A stretch of 64,000 nt of DNA, from the NCBI GenBank assembly GCA_900078775.1, contig LT549889.1:3968001-4032000 (forward strand), read 5' to 3'. The position numbers were made by a program, and so were the translations under genes. The notes beneath the pieces were generated by a model. It worked only from the letters and a program-made list of their open reading frames with translations, was not told where the DNA came from and searched no databases. Positions 24,772 to 36,643 of this stretch are shown here, piece by piece. Source of the DNA: Mycolicibacterium aurum. GTDB taxonomy: Bacteria; Actinomycetota; Actinomycetes; Mycobacteriales; Mycobacteriaceae. Positions within the stretch are counted from its first letter, which is position 1, and each line of letters starts with the position of its first letter.

Positions 24772-26492
24772 TCAGACCGGCGGCCCGTCGACGCCGGCCT
24801 TGCTGTTCATATCGTCCCGGATCCGCTCGGTGTCCTCCGGCGTCCAGCCCTTTGGCGGGGCGACCGCCACCCAGCCGTCCAGCACGGTGTCCCCGTAGTT
24901 GTGCCCGTGTCCCTCGGGCACCCCGGACGCATTGGTGATGTCCGCACTGACCTGCCAGAACGTCACGATCGGATACCAGCGCATGGATTCGGTCCGACCT
25001 GCGCCGGCTGGCTCCCTGAGCCAATCCGGCCGGGAGAACAGCAGATTCGGCGACCACCAGACGATCGGGTCGGAGGCGTGCTGCAGAAACAGCACCCGGG
25101 TGCCCGCCCACGGCCCGGCCGCGATGCGCTGCACATCGGCGGGGTCGGCGGCCTGCGCGAAGCGCACCGTGCGCCCGTTGTCGTAGCGCGGTTCGACCTC
25201 TCGCGTGCCCGGGTCGCGGCGGGTCACCAGCCCGCTCCACAACGAACTCTCGTGCGGCGGGCCGACCCAGAGCACGCCGGAGAAGCCCTTCTCGGCGATA
25301 TCGGGCAGCCAGTCGAACGCGCCTTGGCCGGCGAACGAGCCCAGGCTCTCGCCGTAGAGCACGAGTTCGGGGCGGTCGCCCTCGGGCAGGGCCGCCCACC
25401 GGGCGTGGATGCCCTCGATCATCATCCGCGCCGCGCGGACCGACTTCTCCCGGTCACCGAGGAACGAGATCCAGCTCGGCAGATAGGAATACTGCATGCC
25501 GACCAGCGCGGTATCGCCGTTGTACATCGACTCCACCGCCCGGGCGGCCACCGGATTCACCCAGCCGGTGCCGGTGGTGGGGATGACGACCAGTAGCTCG
25601 CGGTCGAACGCCCCGGTGCGCTCCAACTCGCTGAGCAGCACCGCCATCCGGGCCTCATCGGTGTCGGCGGTCTGCAGCCCGGCGTACACCCGGATGGGTT
25701 CGCGGGCCGGCCGGCCGTTCAGCCGGGTCAGTTCGGCGGCGTCCGGACCGCCGGCCACGAAATTGCGGCCTTGAAAACCCAGGGAATCCCAGGGCGCGAA
25801 TGATGTTGGGCTACCTGACTTCTCGGGTTCGGTCGGCTGTTGAACCCCGGCCGCGCTGGTCGCGTTCTGCGGCCGGAAGACCTGGCTGGCGCCGAGCAGG
25901 AAGCCGCGGTAGAGGACCCCGTTGACCAGCATCACGATCAGCACCGCGGTGATCGCGGTGCCGATGAAGAACGCCACCTCGTTGTTCAGCCGCCACCGCC
26001 GGATCAGCAGCAGGGCGATCACCTTCACCAGATCCATCAGCGCCCGCCACACCGCGATGCAGGCCGCCCCGACCGCCACTGCCAGCGCCATGGTGCGCAT
26101 GTGGCTCAGCGTGTCCGGGCCGTCGATGCCCATCAACGCCGAGACCTGACGCTGCCAGCGGGCGGCCGGGATCAGCATCAGCACCGGGACCGTCAGCGCG
26201 CCGGCCACCACCACGACCTTGGCGATGCGCAGCACCGCATCGCGCGGCGGCCACCAGGGCCGGCCCGGTAACACGAAGCGCAGCAGGAACTTGTGGATCA
26301 GCACGCCGATGCCGTAGCCGATGGCGGCGTTGATGCCGCCGATCAGGCCGGCGAACAGCCAGTCACGGGGCAGCAGTGACGGCGTCAGCGACAGGCAGAA
26401 GAACAGTGCGCCGAAAGGGATTCCGACGAAATCCAGCCGGACCAGGCTCCAGGCCCACTGCAGTAGTGGAGTCCCGAGCCTGGCCCGGTCGA

Positions 26493-26496
<4 letters not shown>
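24772..26496 (-). CDS. Membrane alpha/beta-hydrolase (Abhydrolase_9 family)
   Basis: A 574-residue protein with four to five N-terminal transmembrane helices (about 10-210) followed by a serine-hydrolase domain. The nucleophile elbow is YGESLGSF, and a late histidine is in EGHGHNYGD. Other conserved parts are LVVIPTTGTGWVNP and VLWVGPPHES. This actinobacterial family probably cleaves esters at the membrane, but no substrate is known. The GTG overlaps the purL stop (GTGA), so it is translationally coupled to purL although it has no obvious purine role. Confidence 0.85.
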
Positions 26497-28786
<2,290 letters not shown>

Positions 28787-28858
28787 GCCTGACAGTCTAT
28801 GCGGGCCCGCAAAACGGAAACGACCAGCTACGGGGTGCGCTGGGTCACCCCCGGTGTT

Positions 28859-29200
28859 TCACGCGATGCAGAACGCGTTGCCCTCCGGATCGGCCAGCAC
28901 CACCCACTCGAACTCCGGGCCGAAGTCGTTGCGCGCGGTCTCCGTGGCGCCGAGGCCGACCAGCCGGGCGACCTCGGCCTCGCGGTCCTCGGCGTGCAGG
29001 TCCACGTGCACCTTGTTCTTGCCCGGGGTCGGGTCGGGCACCCGCTGGAAGCCCAGTGTCGGACGGCCCTCGGCGGCCAGCATCACGAATTCGCCCGGCG
29101 CCACCGCGTTCACTTCGCCGCCGATCGCCCCGGCCCACCATGCGGCGAGCTTCTCGGGGTCCACGCAGTCGAACGTGATCATCTCGATTCGAAGAGTCAT
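28859..29200 (-). CDS. VOC/glyoxalase-family protein
   Basis: A 113-residue single-module protein of the vicinal-oxygen-chelate superfamily. It starts MTLRIEMITFDCVDPEKLAAWW and ends in DPEGNAFCIA, the hallmark D-P-E-G-N motif of the second half. The type is close to the glyoxalase/bleomycin-resistance group, which usually dimerises around a metal; whether this one is enzymatic is unknown. It stands alone between purL and a plus-strand SnoaL-like gene. Confidence 0.85.
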   Translation of the reverse strand: MTLRIEMITFDCVDPEKLAAWWAGAIGGEVNAVAPGEFVMLAAEGRPTLGFQRVPDPTPGKNKVHVDLHAEDREAEVARLVGLGATETARNDFGPEFEWVVLADPEGNAFCIA

Positions 29201-29276
29201 GCTCGAAGGCTAGGACAGCCGGGCAACTACCTCACGGGTAATTGAAGCCGCACCCACACCGCCGCAGTGTGGAGCC

Positions 29277-29657
29277 ATGACCAACACACCTGTCGCCCCC
29301 AAGTTCACCGCCGAGGCGTGGGCCGCGTTCTGGGCCGCGCCCGACCCGTCCCGCATCGGCGGGCTGCTGGCCGAGGACATCGTCGGGCACTGGCCCGGGG
29401 ACCCGAAACCGGTCCGCGGCCGCGCCGACTATCTCGGCAAGATCGCCGGGGTCGTCGAGGCCCTGCCCGATCTGCGGCTGCAGTTGGTGGACAGCGCCAC
29501 CGTCGCCGGCGACGCCGACGGCGAGGAGCTGATCTTCCTGCATTACACCGGTACCGCCGCGGACGGCACGGTCACCATCCGGGGGATGGACCGGGTGCGG
29601 ACCCGGGACGGCATCGTGGTGGAGAACGTGATCCGCTACGACCTCAGCGAGCTCTAG
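29277..29657 (+). CDS. SnoaL/NTF2-like protein
   Basis: A 126-residue alpha+beta cone-fold protein with an N-terminal helix (FTAEAWAAFWAA), a DIVGHWPG turn and a C-terminal VIRYDLSEL strand, typical of SnoaL-like polyketide cyclase or isomerase relatives. No catalytic residue set can be assigned. It is isolated and convergent with the M18 aminopeptidase gene. Confidence 0.75.
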   Translation: MTNTPVAPKFTAEAWAAFWAAPDPSRIGGLLAEDIVGHWPGDPKPVRGRADYLGKIAGVVEALPDLRLQLVDSATVAGDADGEELIFLHYTGTAADGTVTIRGMDRVRTRDGIVVENVIRYDLSEL

Positions 29658-29661
29658 ACCG

Positions 29662-30935
29662 TCAGGCCGGGGACAGGAAGGCCTGCAGCGCCGCCGAGTA
29701 GGCGGCCACGTCGTGGGCGCCCATCACCTCGCGCGCGGAGTGCATGGCCAGCTGGGCCGCACCCACGTCGACCGTCGGGATGCCGGTGCCCGCCGCGGTC
29801 ATCGGGCCGATGGTGGACCCGCAGGGCAGATCGGCACGGTGCTCGTAGCGCTGTAGCGGCACCCCGGCCTGGCGGCAGGCCAGCGCGAACGCCGCCGCGG
29901 TCCGGCCGTCGGTGGCGTAGCGCAGATTGGGCTGCACCTTGAGCACCGGGCCGCCGTTCACCTCGATCTGGTGGCCGGGCTCATGCCGCTCCGGGTAGTT
30001 CGGGTGGGTGGCGTGCGCCATGTCGCCGGAGGCCACCATCGACGCCGACAGCCGACGCAGGAAGTCCTCCCGGCTGCCGCCGGCGCCTTTCCCGCCGCCC
30101 CGCCCGCCGCCAGCGTGATGCGCTCCAGCACGGTCAGCAGCAGATCGGACTGGGCTCCGTGATCGGACTGCGAACCGACCTCCTCGTGGTCGAACAACGC
30201 CAGCACCGGGACATGGCCGGCCGGGCGCGCGGCCAGCAGCGCTTCCAGCCCGGCGTAACAGGTGGCCTGGTTGTCCAGCCGGGGTGCGCTGACGAACGCG
30301 CCGTCGACACCGGTGACCGCGGACGCGGTGAGATCGTGGGTCATCAGGTCGAAGCCGAGCACGTCGTGCTCGGACACCCCGGCCCGCTCGGCGACGTAGC
30401 CGAGGAACGAGCGCCGCTCCCCCACGCCCCAGACCGCGTTCACGTGCCGCTGCGGGTCGAGGCTGACACCCTTGCGATCGTCGGACAGGTGGATGGCCAA
30501 CTGCGGGACCCGCAGGATGGGGTCGTCGATCCGGATCAGCCGATGGGTGATCTCGCCATCGCCATGGACCGAGAGCCGGCCGCTGACCCCCAGATCGCGG
30601 TCCAGCCAGGAGTTCAGCCACGCCCCGCCGTAGGGCTGCAGGGCGACCACCTGCCAGCCCGCGACCACCCGGTCCGGGTGTTGCTTGACCCGCAGGTTCG
30701 GGCTGTCGGTGTGGGCGCCCACGATCCGGAAGGGCACATCACCCGGGCTGGAATCCCAGGCGATCAGCGAGCCGGCCCGGACGGTGAAGAACTTGCCCGA
30801 GGCCGGCCAGGCGTCCGCCTCGGACAGTTCGGTGTACCCCGCGGCGGTCAGTCGCCGCGCCGCGGTGGCGCATACGTGGAACGGTGACGGGGAGGCGTCG
30901 ATGAACTCGCACAGACTCTGGGGGCTAGCTGCCAT
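29662..30935 (-). pseudogene. pepC: M18 aspartyl aminopeptidase PepC, frame broken at ~30091
   Basis: A zinc aminopeptidase of about 424 residues when joined (counterpart of Rv0800). GAHTDSPNLRV provides the first metal histidine, FDHEEVGSQSDHG the acidic pair, and DMAHATHPNY with GSTIGPM closes the C-terminal half. The frame shifts in a G/C-only linker between ITLAAGG and SREDFLRRL. Adding one G to GGG at about 30091-30093 (minus strand) restores continuity. All catalytic motifs survive on either side, so the break is probably a sequence error. Confidence 0.85.
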
Positions 30936-30973
30936 CTTTCCATCTTGACCTGCGAATCCGTCGTCCGTGCCGC

Positions 30974-30987
30974 TAGGGTCTGGATCT
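30974..30987 (+). promoter_or_regulatory. Leaderless promoter of the DyP-encapsulin operon
   Basis: TAGGGT (30974-30979) lies 8 nt before the GTG of the peroxidase gene, consistent with a leaderless message for both genes. Confidence 0.6.
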
Positions 30988-31998
30988 GTGACCGGTCCGG
31001 TGCCCCAGCAGGTGGTCGACCCGCTGACCGCTGCCGCGATTTTCCTGGTCGCCACCGTCGACGATGGTGGCGAACAGACCGTGCACGATGCGCTGCCCGA
31101 CATCTCAGGTCTGGTCAGCGCCATCGGATTTCGCGACCCGTCCAAGAACCTGTCGGTGGTGACCGCGATCGGCTCGGACGCCTGGGACCGGTTGTTCGAC
31201 GGGCCGCGGCCGGCGCAGTTGCATCCCTTCATCCCGTTGGACGGGCCGGTGCACCGCGCGCCGTCCACGCCCGGAGATCTGTTGTTCCACCTCCGCGCCG
31301 AGACGATGGATGTCTGTTTCGAGCTGGCCGGGCGGCTGATGGCGGCCATGGACGGCGCCATCACCGTGGTCGACGAGGTGCACGGCTTCAACTATTTCGA
31401 CAACCGGGATCTGCTCGGATTCGTCGACGGCACCGAGAACCCGAACGGGCCGGCGGCGTCGAACGCCACCGTCATCGGCGCCGAGGATCCCGACTTCGCC
31501 GGTGGCTGCTACGTGCACGTCCAGCGGTACGTGCACGACATGTCCGCCTGGCGCGCATTGCCCGTCGACGAACAGCAGAATGTCATCGGGCGCACCAAGT
31601 TCGACGACATCGAGATGGATGACGATGTAAAGCCCCCGAATTCGCACATCGCGCTGAACGTCATCACCGACGCCGACGGCAACGAGCTGAAGATCGTGCG
31701 CCGCAACATGCCCTACGGCAGCGTCGGCAACGGCGAGTACGGCACCTACTTCATCGGCTATTCGCGCACACCCTGGGTGACTGAGCAGATGCTGACCAAC
31801 ATGTTCATCGGCAGCCCGCCCGGCAACACCGACCGCATCCTGGATTTCTCCGTCGCCGTCACCGGCGGCATGTTCTTCGTCCCCACCGTCGACTTCCTCG
31901 ACGACCCGGCGCCGCTGCCCGCACCGGATGTCGCCGAGGAGATTCGGGGGCTCGACCCGTCCCTGGCGATCGGCAGTCTGAAAGGAATTCCGCAATGA
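30988..31998 (+). CDS. DyP-type haem peroxidase, encapsulin cargo
   Basis: A 336-residue dye-decolourising peroxidase (Rv0799c type). The family motif GFVDGTEN contains the distal aspartate, and a histidine and arginine further on bind and tune haem. The C-terminus ends LAIGSLKGIPQ, matching the targeting peptide that loads DyP enzymes into encapsulin shells. The gene directly precedes and overlaps the shell gene by 4 bp, ensuring co-translation of cargo and shell. The GTG at 30988 is chosen because a TAGGGT -10 lies 8 nt upstream. Confidence 0.94.
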   Translation: MTGPVPQQVVDPLTAAAIFLVATVDDGGEQTVHDALPDISGLVSAIGFRDPSKNLSVVTAIGSDAWDRLFDGPRPAQLHPFIPLDGPVHRAPSTPGDLLFHLRAETMDVCFELAGRLMAAMDGAITVVDEVHGFNYFDNRDLLGFVDGTENPNGPAASNATVIGAEDPDFAGGCYVHVQRYVHDMSAWRALPVDEQQNVIGRTKFDDIEMDDDVKPPNSHIALNVITDADGNELKIVRRNMPYGSVGNGEYGTYFIGYSRTPWVTEQMLTNMFIGSPPGNTDRILDFSVAVTGGMFFVPTVDFLDDPAPLPAPDVAEEIRGLDPSLAIGSLKGIPQ

Positions 31999-32792
31999 AC
32001 AACCTCTACCGCGAGCTCGCCCCGATCACCGATGTGGCCTGGGCCGAGATCGAGCAGGAGGCCAGCCGGACCTTCAGGCGGCACATCGCCGGCCGGCGGG
32101 TGGTCGATGTCAGCGATCCCAGCGGACCGGTGACCGCGGCGGTCAGCACCGGCCATCTGGTCGATGTGGCGCCGCCCGGCGAGGGGGTGGTGGCGCATCT
32201 GCGCGAGGCCCGGGCGCTGGTGCAGCTGCGGGTGCCGTTCACGGTGGCCCGGCGCGATGTCGACGATGTGGAGCGCGGATCACAGGACTCGGACTGGGAT
32301 CCGGTGAAGGACGCCGCCAAGAAGCTGGCGTTCGCCGAGGACCGGGCGATCTTCGAGGGTTACCCGTCGGCGTCCATCGAGGGCATCCGCGCCTCGAGTT
32401 CCAATCCGGCACTGACGCTGCCGGAGGATCCGCGCGACTACCCGGATGTGATCGCCCAGGCGCTCTCGGAACTGCGCCTCGCCGGGGTGGACGGGCCGTA
32501 CTCCGTGCTGCTGTCGGCCGACGCCTACACCCTGGTCAGCGAGACCACCGCGCACGGCTACCCGCTGCGCGAACACCTCAACCGGCTGGTCGACGGGGAG
32601 ATAATCTGGGCGCCCGCCATCGACGGGGCGTTCGTATTGTCCACCCGCGGAGGCGATTTCGATCTGCAGCTGGGCACCGACGTGTCGATCGGCTACCTGT
32701 CCCACGACGCGCAGAGCATCCAGCTCTATCTGCAGGAGACGTTCACGTTCCTGGCCTACACGGCCGAGGCGTCGGTGGCGCTCACCCGCTGA
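31995..32792 (+). CDS. enc: Encapsulin shell protein (Cfp29 type)
   Basis: A 265-residue HK97-fold shell protein of family 1 encapsulins, the counterpart of Cfp29 (Rv0798c), forming an icosahedral nanocompartment in the cytoplasm. The start MNNLYRELAPITDVAWAEIE and the interior segment FEGYPSASIEGI are characteristic. Its only visible cargo here is the DyP peroxidase whose stop overlaps its ATG; AAAGGA inside the dyp gene serves as ribosome site. The length is the family norm. Confidence 0.96.
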   Translation: MNNLYRELAPITDVAWAEIEQEASRTFRRHIAGRRVVDVSDPSGPVTAAVSTGHLVDVAPPGEGVVAHLREARALVQLRVPFTVARRDVDDVERGSQDSDWDPVKDAAKKLAFAEDRAIFEGYPSASIEGIRASSSNPALTLPEDPRDYPDVIAQALSELRLAGVDGPYSVLLSADAYTLVSETTAHGYPLREHLNRLVDGEIIWAPAIDGAFVLSTRGGDFDLQLGTDVSIGYLSHDAQSIQLYLQETFTFLAYTAEASVALTR

Positions 32793-32801
32793 CGCGCCGG
32801 C

Positions 32802-33482
32802 TCAGGCCGTCAGCACCGCATCCAGCGCGGAGTAGAACAGGCCCAGCCCGTCATCGGACGGGCCGGTCAGCGGCTCGGTGGCGTGCTCGGGATGCGGCAT
32901 CAGCCCGACCACCCGGCCGTCGGCCGAGCTCACGCCGGCGATGCCGCGCATCGACCCGTTGAGGTTCTCCCGGTACCGGAACACCACGCGGCCCTCGCCC
33001 TCGAGCTCGTCGAGCACCGATTCGGCGGCCACGTAGCGGCCCTCCCCCGACTTGAGCGGCACCAGCAGATCGGCGCCCTGCTCGTAGCGGCTGGTCCACG
33101 CGGTCTGATTGGACGCGACCTCCAGCCAGACATCGCGGCAGATGAAGTGCAGTCCCTCGTTGCGGGTCAGCGCACCGGGCAGCAGGCCGGCCTCACACAG
33201 CACCTGAAATCCGTTGCAGATACCCAGAACCGGCAGCCCGCCCTTGGCGGCGTCGACGACCGAACGCATCACCGGCGCGAAGCTGGCGATGGCGCCGGCG
33301 CGCAGGTAGTCACCATAGGAGAACCCACCGGGCACCACCACGGCGTCGACGTTCTTGAGGTCGGCGTCGGCGTGCCACAGGCTGACGGGCTCGCCGCCGG
33401 CGAGGCGCACCGCCCGGGCGGCGTCGACGTCGTCGAGCGTGCCCGGGAAGGTGATGACACCGATCCGGCCGCCGGCGGTCAC
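32802..33482 (-). CDS. purQ: FGAM synthase glutaminase subunit PurQ
   Basis: A class I glutamine amidotransferase of 226 residues that supplies ammonia to PurL. The nucleophile cysteine is in GICNGFQ, the catalytic His-Glu pair in LMPHPEHA, and VVPGGFSYGDYLRAG precedes them. Its start overlaps the purS stop by 4 bp, so the two small subunits are co-translated. It lies about 4 kb from purL, separated by encapsulin and other genes, though all three subunits form one complex. Confidence 0.95.
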   Translation of the reverse strand: MTAGGRIGVITFPGTLDDVDAARAVRLAGGEPVSLWHADADLKNVDAVVVPGGFSYGDYLRAGAIASFAPVMRSVVDAAKGGLPVLGICNGFQVLCEAGLLPGALTRNEGLHFICRDVWLEVASNQTAWTSRYEQGADLLVPLKSGEGRYVAAESVLDELEGEGRVVFRYRENLNGSMRGIAGVSSADGRVVGLMPHPEHATEPLTGPSDDGLGLFYSALDAVLTA

Positions 33483-33718
33483 GCGTTCTCCCGGCTGACC
33501 GTGAACTCCTCGATCACGGTGTTGGCCAGCAGCGACTCGGCGATCTCGTTCAGCGCCTCGTCGGTCACCGAGTCGTCCACTTCGAGTTCGAACCGCTTGC
33601 CCTGACGGACGTCCGCGACCCCGTTGTGGCCGAGCCGGCCCAGCGCGCCGACGATTGCCTGACCCTGGGGGTCGAGGATCTCGGCCTTGGGCATCACGTG
33701 CACTACGACGCGGGCCAC
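33479..33718 (-). CDS. purS: FGAM synthase subunit PurS
   Basis: A 79-residue small subunit that bridges PurL and PurQ. It has the sequence ARVVVHVMPKAEILDPQGQA and VRQGKRFELEV of the family. The GTG at 33718 has GAAGGAG spaced 5-6 nt upstream; a GTG 6 nt earlier would be too close to that site. It is coupled to purQ. Confidence 0.94.
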   Translation of the reverse strand: MARVVVHVMPKAEILDPQGQAIVGALGRLGHNGVADVRQGKRFELEVDDSVTDEALNEIAESLLANTVIEEFTVSRENA

Positions 33719-33792
33719 GGGCACTCCTTCAGTTCGGACCGGTCTTGATCGGTGCTAACTCTACCGGCGCCGTCTCGGGCCACAATGTAGCC

Positions 33793-34443
33793 ATGCACCT
33801 CACGCACTTCGGGCACTCCTGCCTCCTCGCGAGCTTCGCCGACAAAGGCGCCGAGACCACGATCCTGTTCGACCCCGGCACCTTCTCGCACGGCTTCGAA
33901 GGCATCACCGGACTGGACGCGATCCTGATCACCCATCAGCATCCCGACCACGCCGACACCGAGCGGTTGCCCGCCCTGCTGGACGCCAATCCGCAGGCCA
34001 AGCTGTATGCGGACCCGCAGACCGCCGCGCAGCTGGGCGCCCCGTGGACGGCCGTGCACGCCGGGGACGCATTCACCGTCGGGCACCTGTCGGTGCGCGG
34101 GGTCGGCGGCACCCACGCGGTGATCCACCCGGAGCTGCCGGTGATCGACAACACCTCGTACCTGATCGGCGACGCTGATCACCCCGCCCGGCTGATGCAC
34201 CCCGGCGATGCGCTGTTCGTGCCCGACGAGGCGGTCGATGTGCTGGCCACCCCGGCGGCGGCGCCGTGGATGAAGATCTCCGAGGCCGTCGAGTACCTGC
34301 GCGCGGTGGCGCCGGCCCGGGCCGTGCCCATCCATCAGGGGATCATCGAGCCGAGCGCCCGCGGCATCTACTACGGCCGGCTCACCGAGATGACGACCAC
34401 CGACTTCCAGGTGCTCGACCCCGAGAACGGGACGGCGTTCTGA
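33793..34443 (+). CDS. MBL-fold metal-dependent hydrolase (UlaG-like)
   Basis: A 216-residue metallo-beta-lactamase-fold protein with the metal motif HQHPDHAD. It begins MHLTHFGHSCLL, a UlaG/RNase-Z-like N-terminus, and matches Rv0786c. The substrate is unknown. The ATG at 33793 follows CACAAT by 6 nt, a near-perfect -10, so it is probably leaderless. It is divergent from purS. The stop lies against the next gene, a PAP2 phosphatase. Confidence 0.85.
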   Translation: MHLTHFGHSCLLASFADKGAETTILFDPGTFSHGFEGITGLDAILITHQHPDHADTERLPALLDANPQAKLYADPQTAAQLGAPWTAVHAGDAFTVGHLSVRGVGGTHAVIHPELPVIDNTSYLIGDADHPARLMHPGDALFVPDEAVDVLATPAAAPWMKISEAVEYLRAVAPARAVPIHQGIIEPSARGIYYGRLTEMTTTDFQVLDPENGTAF

Positions 34444-35072
34444 TCCCGCGCAGACTGCTGCTCTGGTGGCCACCGATCGGCCTGACGGCGATGGTGGTCC
34501 TGGGTCTGACGGTCGGCACCGGGCCGACGGCCTTCGACGAGTGGGCGCTGCGCGGGATGCACCGCGTCTTCGGCCCCGACCCGGATTGGATGCTCTACTT
34601 CAGCTGGGCGGTGCCGATGGTGCTGACCCTGGCCGTCGCGGTGCTGATCGCCCTGGTGCGCCGCCGCCCGCGGCTGGCGTTGGTGGTGGCGCTGTGCCCG
34701 TTGGTCTCGGTGCTGGCCTCCCGGGTGCTCAAACACCTCTTCGGCCGCCTGAAGGGTGACGATCTGGCCTATCCGAGCGGGCACACCACCGTCGTGCTGA
34801 CGGTGCTGGCGATGCTGGTGCTCGCCGCGGGCGCCCGGCTGTGGCTGCTGCTGCTCGCCTCGGTGTGGGCCGTCATCGGCGGGCTGAGCATGGCGACCAA
34901 CGATCTGCACTATCTGACCGACAACGTCGGCTCGGTGCTGCTGGCCAGTTCCACGATCTGCCTGGCCGTCCTGGCCGCCGGACCTCAGGCGGTATCCCGG
35001 GCCGCGGCCCGCCCGGCGGCGCGGCCGGAGAACACACAGCCACCCAGGAACGTGCCCTCCAGCGACCGGTAG
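34440..35072 (+). CDS. PAP2-family membrane phosphatase, start unclear
   Basis: About 211 residues with five to six membrane helices. PAP2 signature parts are LKHLFGRLK (a variant of KxxxxxxRP), YPSGHT (motif 2) and NDLHYLTDN (motif 3, with H and D). Such enzymes dephosphorylate lipid phosphates outside the membrane. No ATG or GTG fits a full first helix. Coding appears from a CTG at 34440 overlapping the previous stop, while the first ATG, at 34491, would cut into the first helix. The 3' end overlaps the convergent FAD dehydrogenase by 88 bp. Confidence 0.7.
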   Translation: MIPRRLLLWWPPIGLTAMVVLGLTVGTGPTAFDEWALRGMHRVFGPDPDWMLYFSWAVPMVLTLAVAVLIALVRRRPRLALVVALCPLVSVLASRVLKHLFGRLKGDDLAYPSGHTTVVLTVLAMLVLAAGARLWLLLLASVWAVIGGLSMATNDLHYLTDNVGSVLLASSTICLAVLAAGPQAVSRAAARPAARPENTQPPRNVPSSDR

Positions 35073-36628
35073 CCGTGCACGCCGCCGCCCCCGAATCCGG
35101 CGGCCTCCCCGGCGGCGTACAGCCCGTCGTAGACCGTCCCGTCCGGTTTGAGCACCCGCGAATCCAGATCGGTCTGCAGACCGCCCAACGACTTTCGGGT
35201 CAGGATGTGAAGCTTGACCGCGATCAGCGGGCCGGCCTTCGGGTCGGTCAACCGGTGCGGCGCGACCACCCGGGCGATCCGGTCGGGCAGATACTCGCGG
35301 GCGGCCCGGATCGCGGTGATCTGGCTGTCCTTGGTGAACCGGTTGACCACCTCCCGGTCGCGGGCGGTCACCTCGGCCTCCACGGTGGCGTAGTCCAGCG
35401 GTTGCACCTCGGGGACGGCGTTCATCTTGGTCACCAACTCGCGCAACGTCGTTGCGCTGACGAAGTCGACGCCCTTGTCGACGAAGGCGCGCACCGGCGC
35501 CGGACCGCCCCCGCGGCCGCGCCCCAGCACATCCTTGATGCTGCGGCCGGTGAGGTCCGGGTTCTGCTCCTGCCCGGACAGCCCGAACTCCTTGGCGATG
35601 ATGCGGGCGTCGAGCACGAACCAGGTGTAGTCGTGCCCGGTGGTGGCGATGTACTCCAGCGTGCCCAGCGTGTCGAACCCGGGATACAGCGGCACCGGCA
35701 GCCGCTTGCCGGTGGCGTCCAGCCACAGCGAGGACGGGCCCGGCAGGATCCGGATCCCGTGCATCGGCCATACCGGGTCGTAGTTGGTGATGCCCTCGGT
35801 GTAGTGCCACATCCGGTCGCTGTTGATGATGCTGGCCCCGGCGGTCGCACTGATCTGCAGCATCCGGCCGTCCACGTGGGCGGGCACCCCGGACAGCAGC
35901 TGCTCCGGGACCCGGCCCATCCGCTTCGGCCAGTTCTTGCGGACCAGGTCGTGGTTGCCGCCGATCCCGCCGCTGGCGACGATGACGGACTGGGCCCGGA
36001 ACTCGAACTCGGCCACGGCGTTCCGTGTGGACGCCACCCCGCGGGCGGCGTCGCTCGGTTCGAGCACCGCGCCGCGCACGCCGGTCACCGCCCCGCCCTC
36101 GACGATCAGTTCGTCGACCCGGTGCCGGTGGGCGAACGTGGCCCGCGGCTGGCCCAGCAACCGCCGGGCGAAGACGTCGACCAGGGCTGGTCCGGTGCCC
36201 CAGGTGATGTGGAAGCGCGGCACCGAGTTGCCGTGCCCCAGTGCGCCGTAACCACCGCGTTCGGCCCAGCCGACCATCGCGAAGGTCTCCCACCCGCGCT
36301 CGCGCAGCCAGCTGCGCTTCTCCCCGGCCGCGAAGTCGACGTAGGCGTGCGCCCACCGCCGCGGCCAGTGGTCCTCCTCGCGGTCGAAGCCGGCGCTGCC
36401 CAGCCAGTCCTGTAGGGCCAATTCATGACTGTCCCGGATGCCGAGCCGGCGCTGTTCGGGGCTGTCGACCAGGAACAGCCCGCCGAACGACCAGTACGCC
36501 TGGCCGCCGATGTTGTCGGCGTTCTCCTGGTCGACGATCAGTACGCGGCGGCCGCGTTCGATCAGCTCCGCGGCGGCGACCAGCCCGGCCAGCCCTGCTC
36601 CTACGACGATGACGTCGGCGTCTGCCAT
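34985..36628 (-). CDS. FAD-binding dehydrogenase (ketosteroid-dehydrogenase-like)
   Basis: A 547-residue flavoprotein, the counterpart of Rv0785. The dinucleotide motif VVGAGLAGLVAA is at about 8-19, and late FAD contacts are YDGLYAAGEAAGFGGGG and SLEGTFLGGC. The architecture is that of the fumarate-reductase/3-ketosteroid-delta-1-dehydrogenase group, but the steroid site cannot be confirmed. It is convergent with the PAP2 gene and divides it from a deacetylase-like gene on the same strand. Confidence 0.88.
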   Translation of the reverse strand: MADADVIVVGAGLAGLVAAAELIERGRRVLIVDQENADNIGGQAYWSFGGLFLVDSPEQRRLGIRDSHELALQDWLGSAGFDREEDHWPRRWAHAYVDFAAGEKRSWLRERGWETFAMVGWAERGGYGALGHGNSVPRFHITWGTGPALVDVFARRLLGQPRATFAHRHRVDELIVEGGAVTGVRGAVLEPSDAARGVASTRNAVAEFEFRAQSVIVASGGIGGNHDLVRKNWPKRMGRVPEQLLSGVPAHVDGRMLQISATAGASIINSDRMWHYTEGITNYDPVWPMHGIRILPGPSSLWLDATGKRLPVPLYPGFDTLGTLEYIATTGHDYTWFVLDARIIAKEFGLSGQEQNPDLTGRSIKDVLGRGRGGGPAPVRAFVDKGVDFVSATTLRELVTKMNAVPEVQPLDYATVEAEVTARDREVVNRFTKDSQITAIRAAREYLPDRIARVVAPHRLTDPKAGPLIAVKLHILTRKSLGGLQTDLDSRVLKPDGTVYDGLYAAGEAAGFGGGGVHGYRSLEGTFLGGCVFSGRAAGRAAARDTA

Positions 36629-36643
36629 GCCGACACGTTAGCG

